From assembly GCA_903828265.1 (NCBI GenBank), contig CAIKLL010000138.1, positions 1 through 37,337 of the forward strand: DNA of 37,337 nt. Direction: 5' to 3'. The position numbers were made by a program, and so were the translations under genes. Within the stretch, counting starts at the first letter, position 1, and the number at the start of each line of letters is the position of its first letter. Origin of the DNA: an uncultured Rickettsiales bacterium (GTDB taxonomy: Bacteria > Pseudomonadota > Alphaproteobacteria > Rickettsiales > Rickettsiaceae). The notes under the pieces are model-generated. The model saw only the letters and a list, made by a program, of their open reading frames with translations. It made no database searches and had not been told where the DNA came from. Shown here piece after piece: positions 37,200-37,337 of this stretch.

Positions 37200-37337
37200 C
37201 GCCAGTTTAGGATAAAAGGGGATAAGAATTGGTTAAATCATCAAGTTTTAAGGAGGATTTTTTAATAGCATAACCAGTAAGACAAGCTAAGACATGCACA
37301 AGAAAATTAACAGGCGACCTGTGCCTTGAATGTTCTA
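37200..37337 (+). other. In-frame remainder of the M15 gene and right-edge sequence
   Basis: Bases 37200-37262 continue the M15 reading frame after its stop codon. From 37266 to the edge nothing is recognised. Confidence 0.4.

Overview
This window looks like a piece of chromosome from an obligate intracellular alphaproteobacterium of the order Rickettsiales, most likely family Rickettsiaceae (Rickettsia, Megaira or a close relative). The evidence is the AT-rich sequence, a 23S rRNA gene that starts from its own promoter with no 16S gene or spacer tRNAs in front, a nuoABCDE-hypothetical-nuoF cluster, and genes typical of Rickettsia: a retropepsin-like membrane protease, a peptide deformylase-like protein that has lost metal ligands, a parvulin-like PPIase, a uridyltransferase-only GlmU relative and an Adr/opacity-like beta-barrel. 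LpxC shows that lipid A is made, which argues against Anaplasmataceae. The genus is an inference.

Layout. 1-775: 5' part of a 23S rRNA gene on the minus strand with a near-consensus promoter. 1002-5420: two or three plus-strand reading frames for large, charged, unrecognised proteins that share a nearly identical module of about 89 residues; the second gene is split by an apparent +1 frameshift. 5575-9912: a minus-strand run rpsB-tsf-truA-prmC, followed by a periplasmic copper chaperone. 9913-10233: a spacer holding a candidate 6S RNA. 10234-14921: pheS-pheT, then an O6-alkylguanine-DNA methyltransferase and an AlkC/AlkD-like HEAT-repeat protein, probably one operon. 15035-20380: the minus-strand NADH dehydrogenase cluster. 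20682-21649: rplM-rpsI, then tRNA-Met(CAT). 21954-25706: a decayed, inverted-repeat-rich spacer and a 1090-residue lone SF1 (UPF1-like) helicase, the best candidate for an acquired defence gene. 25778-27821: GlmU-like uridyltransferase, lpxC and tRNA-Arg(ACG). 27822-29561: a degraded accessory patch with a frameshifted GIY-YIG-like gene and a possible transposase remnant. 29562-32240: retropepsin, beta-barrel outer-membrane protein and parvulin PPIase, all minus strand. 32399-37199: secA, deformylase-like gene, yebC and a truncated M15 peptidase.

How the genes fit together. Most of the window is core translation (S2, EF-Ts, L13, S9, PheRS, two tRNAs, 23S rRNA, TruA, PrmC), respiration (complex I) and envelope work (SecA, parvulin, LpxC, outer-membrane protein). 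Accessory material sits between these blocks: the duplicated-module proteins, the alkylation-repair pair, the helicase and the degraded patch beyond tRNA-Arg. Three loci carry apparent recent lesions: two +1 frameshifts (near 3238-3243 and near 29028) and one in-frame stop (37197-37199). In all three the reading frame beyond the lesion still looks coding, so they are recent pseudogenes, sequencing errors, or recoding sites.
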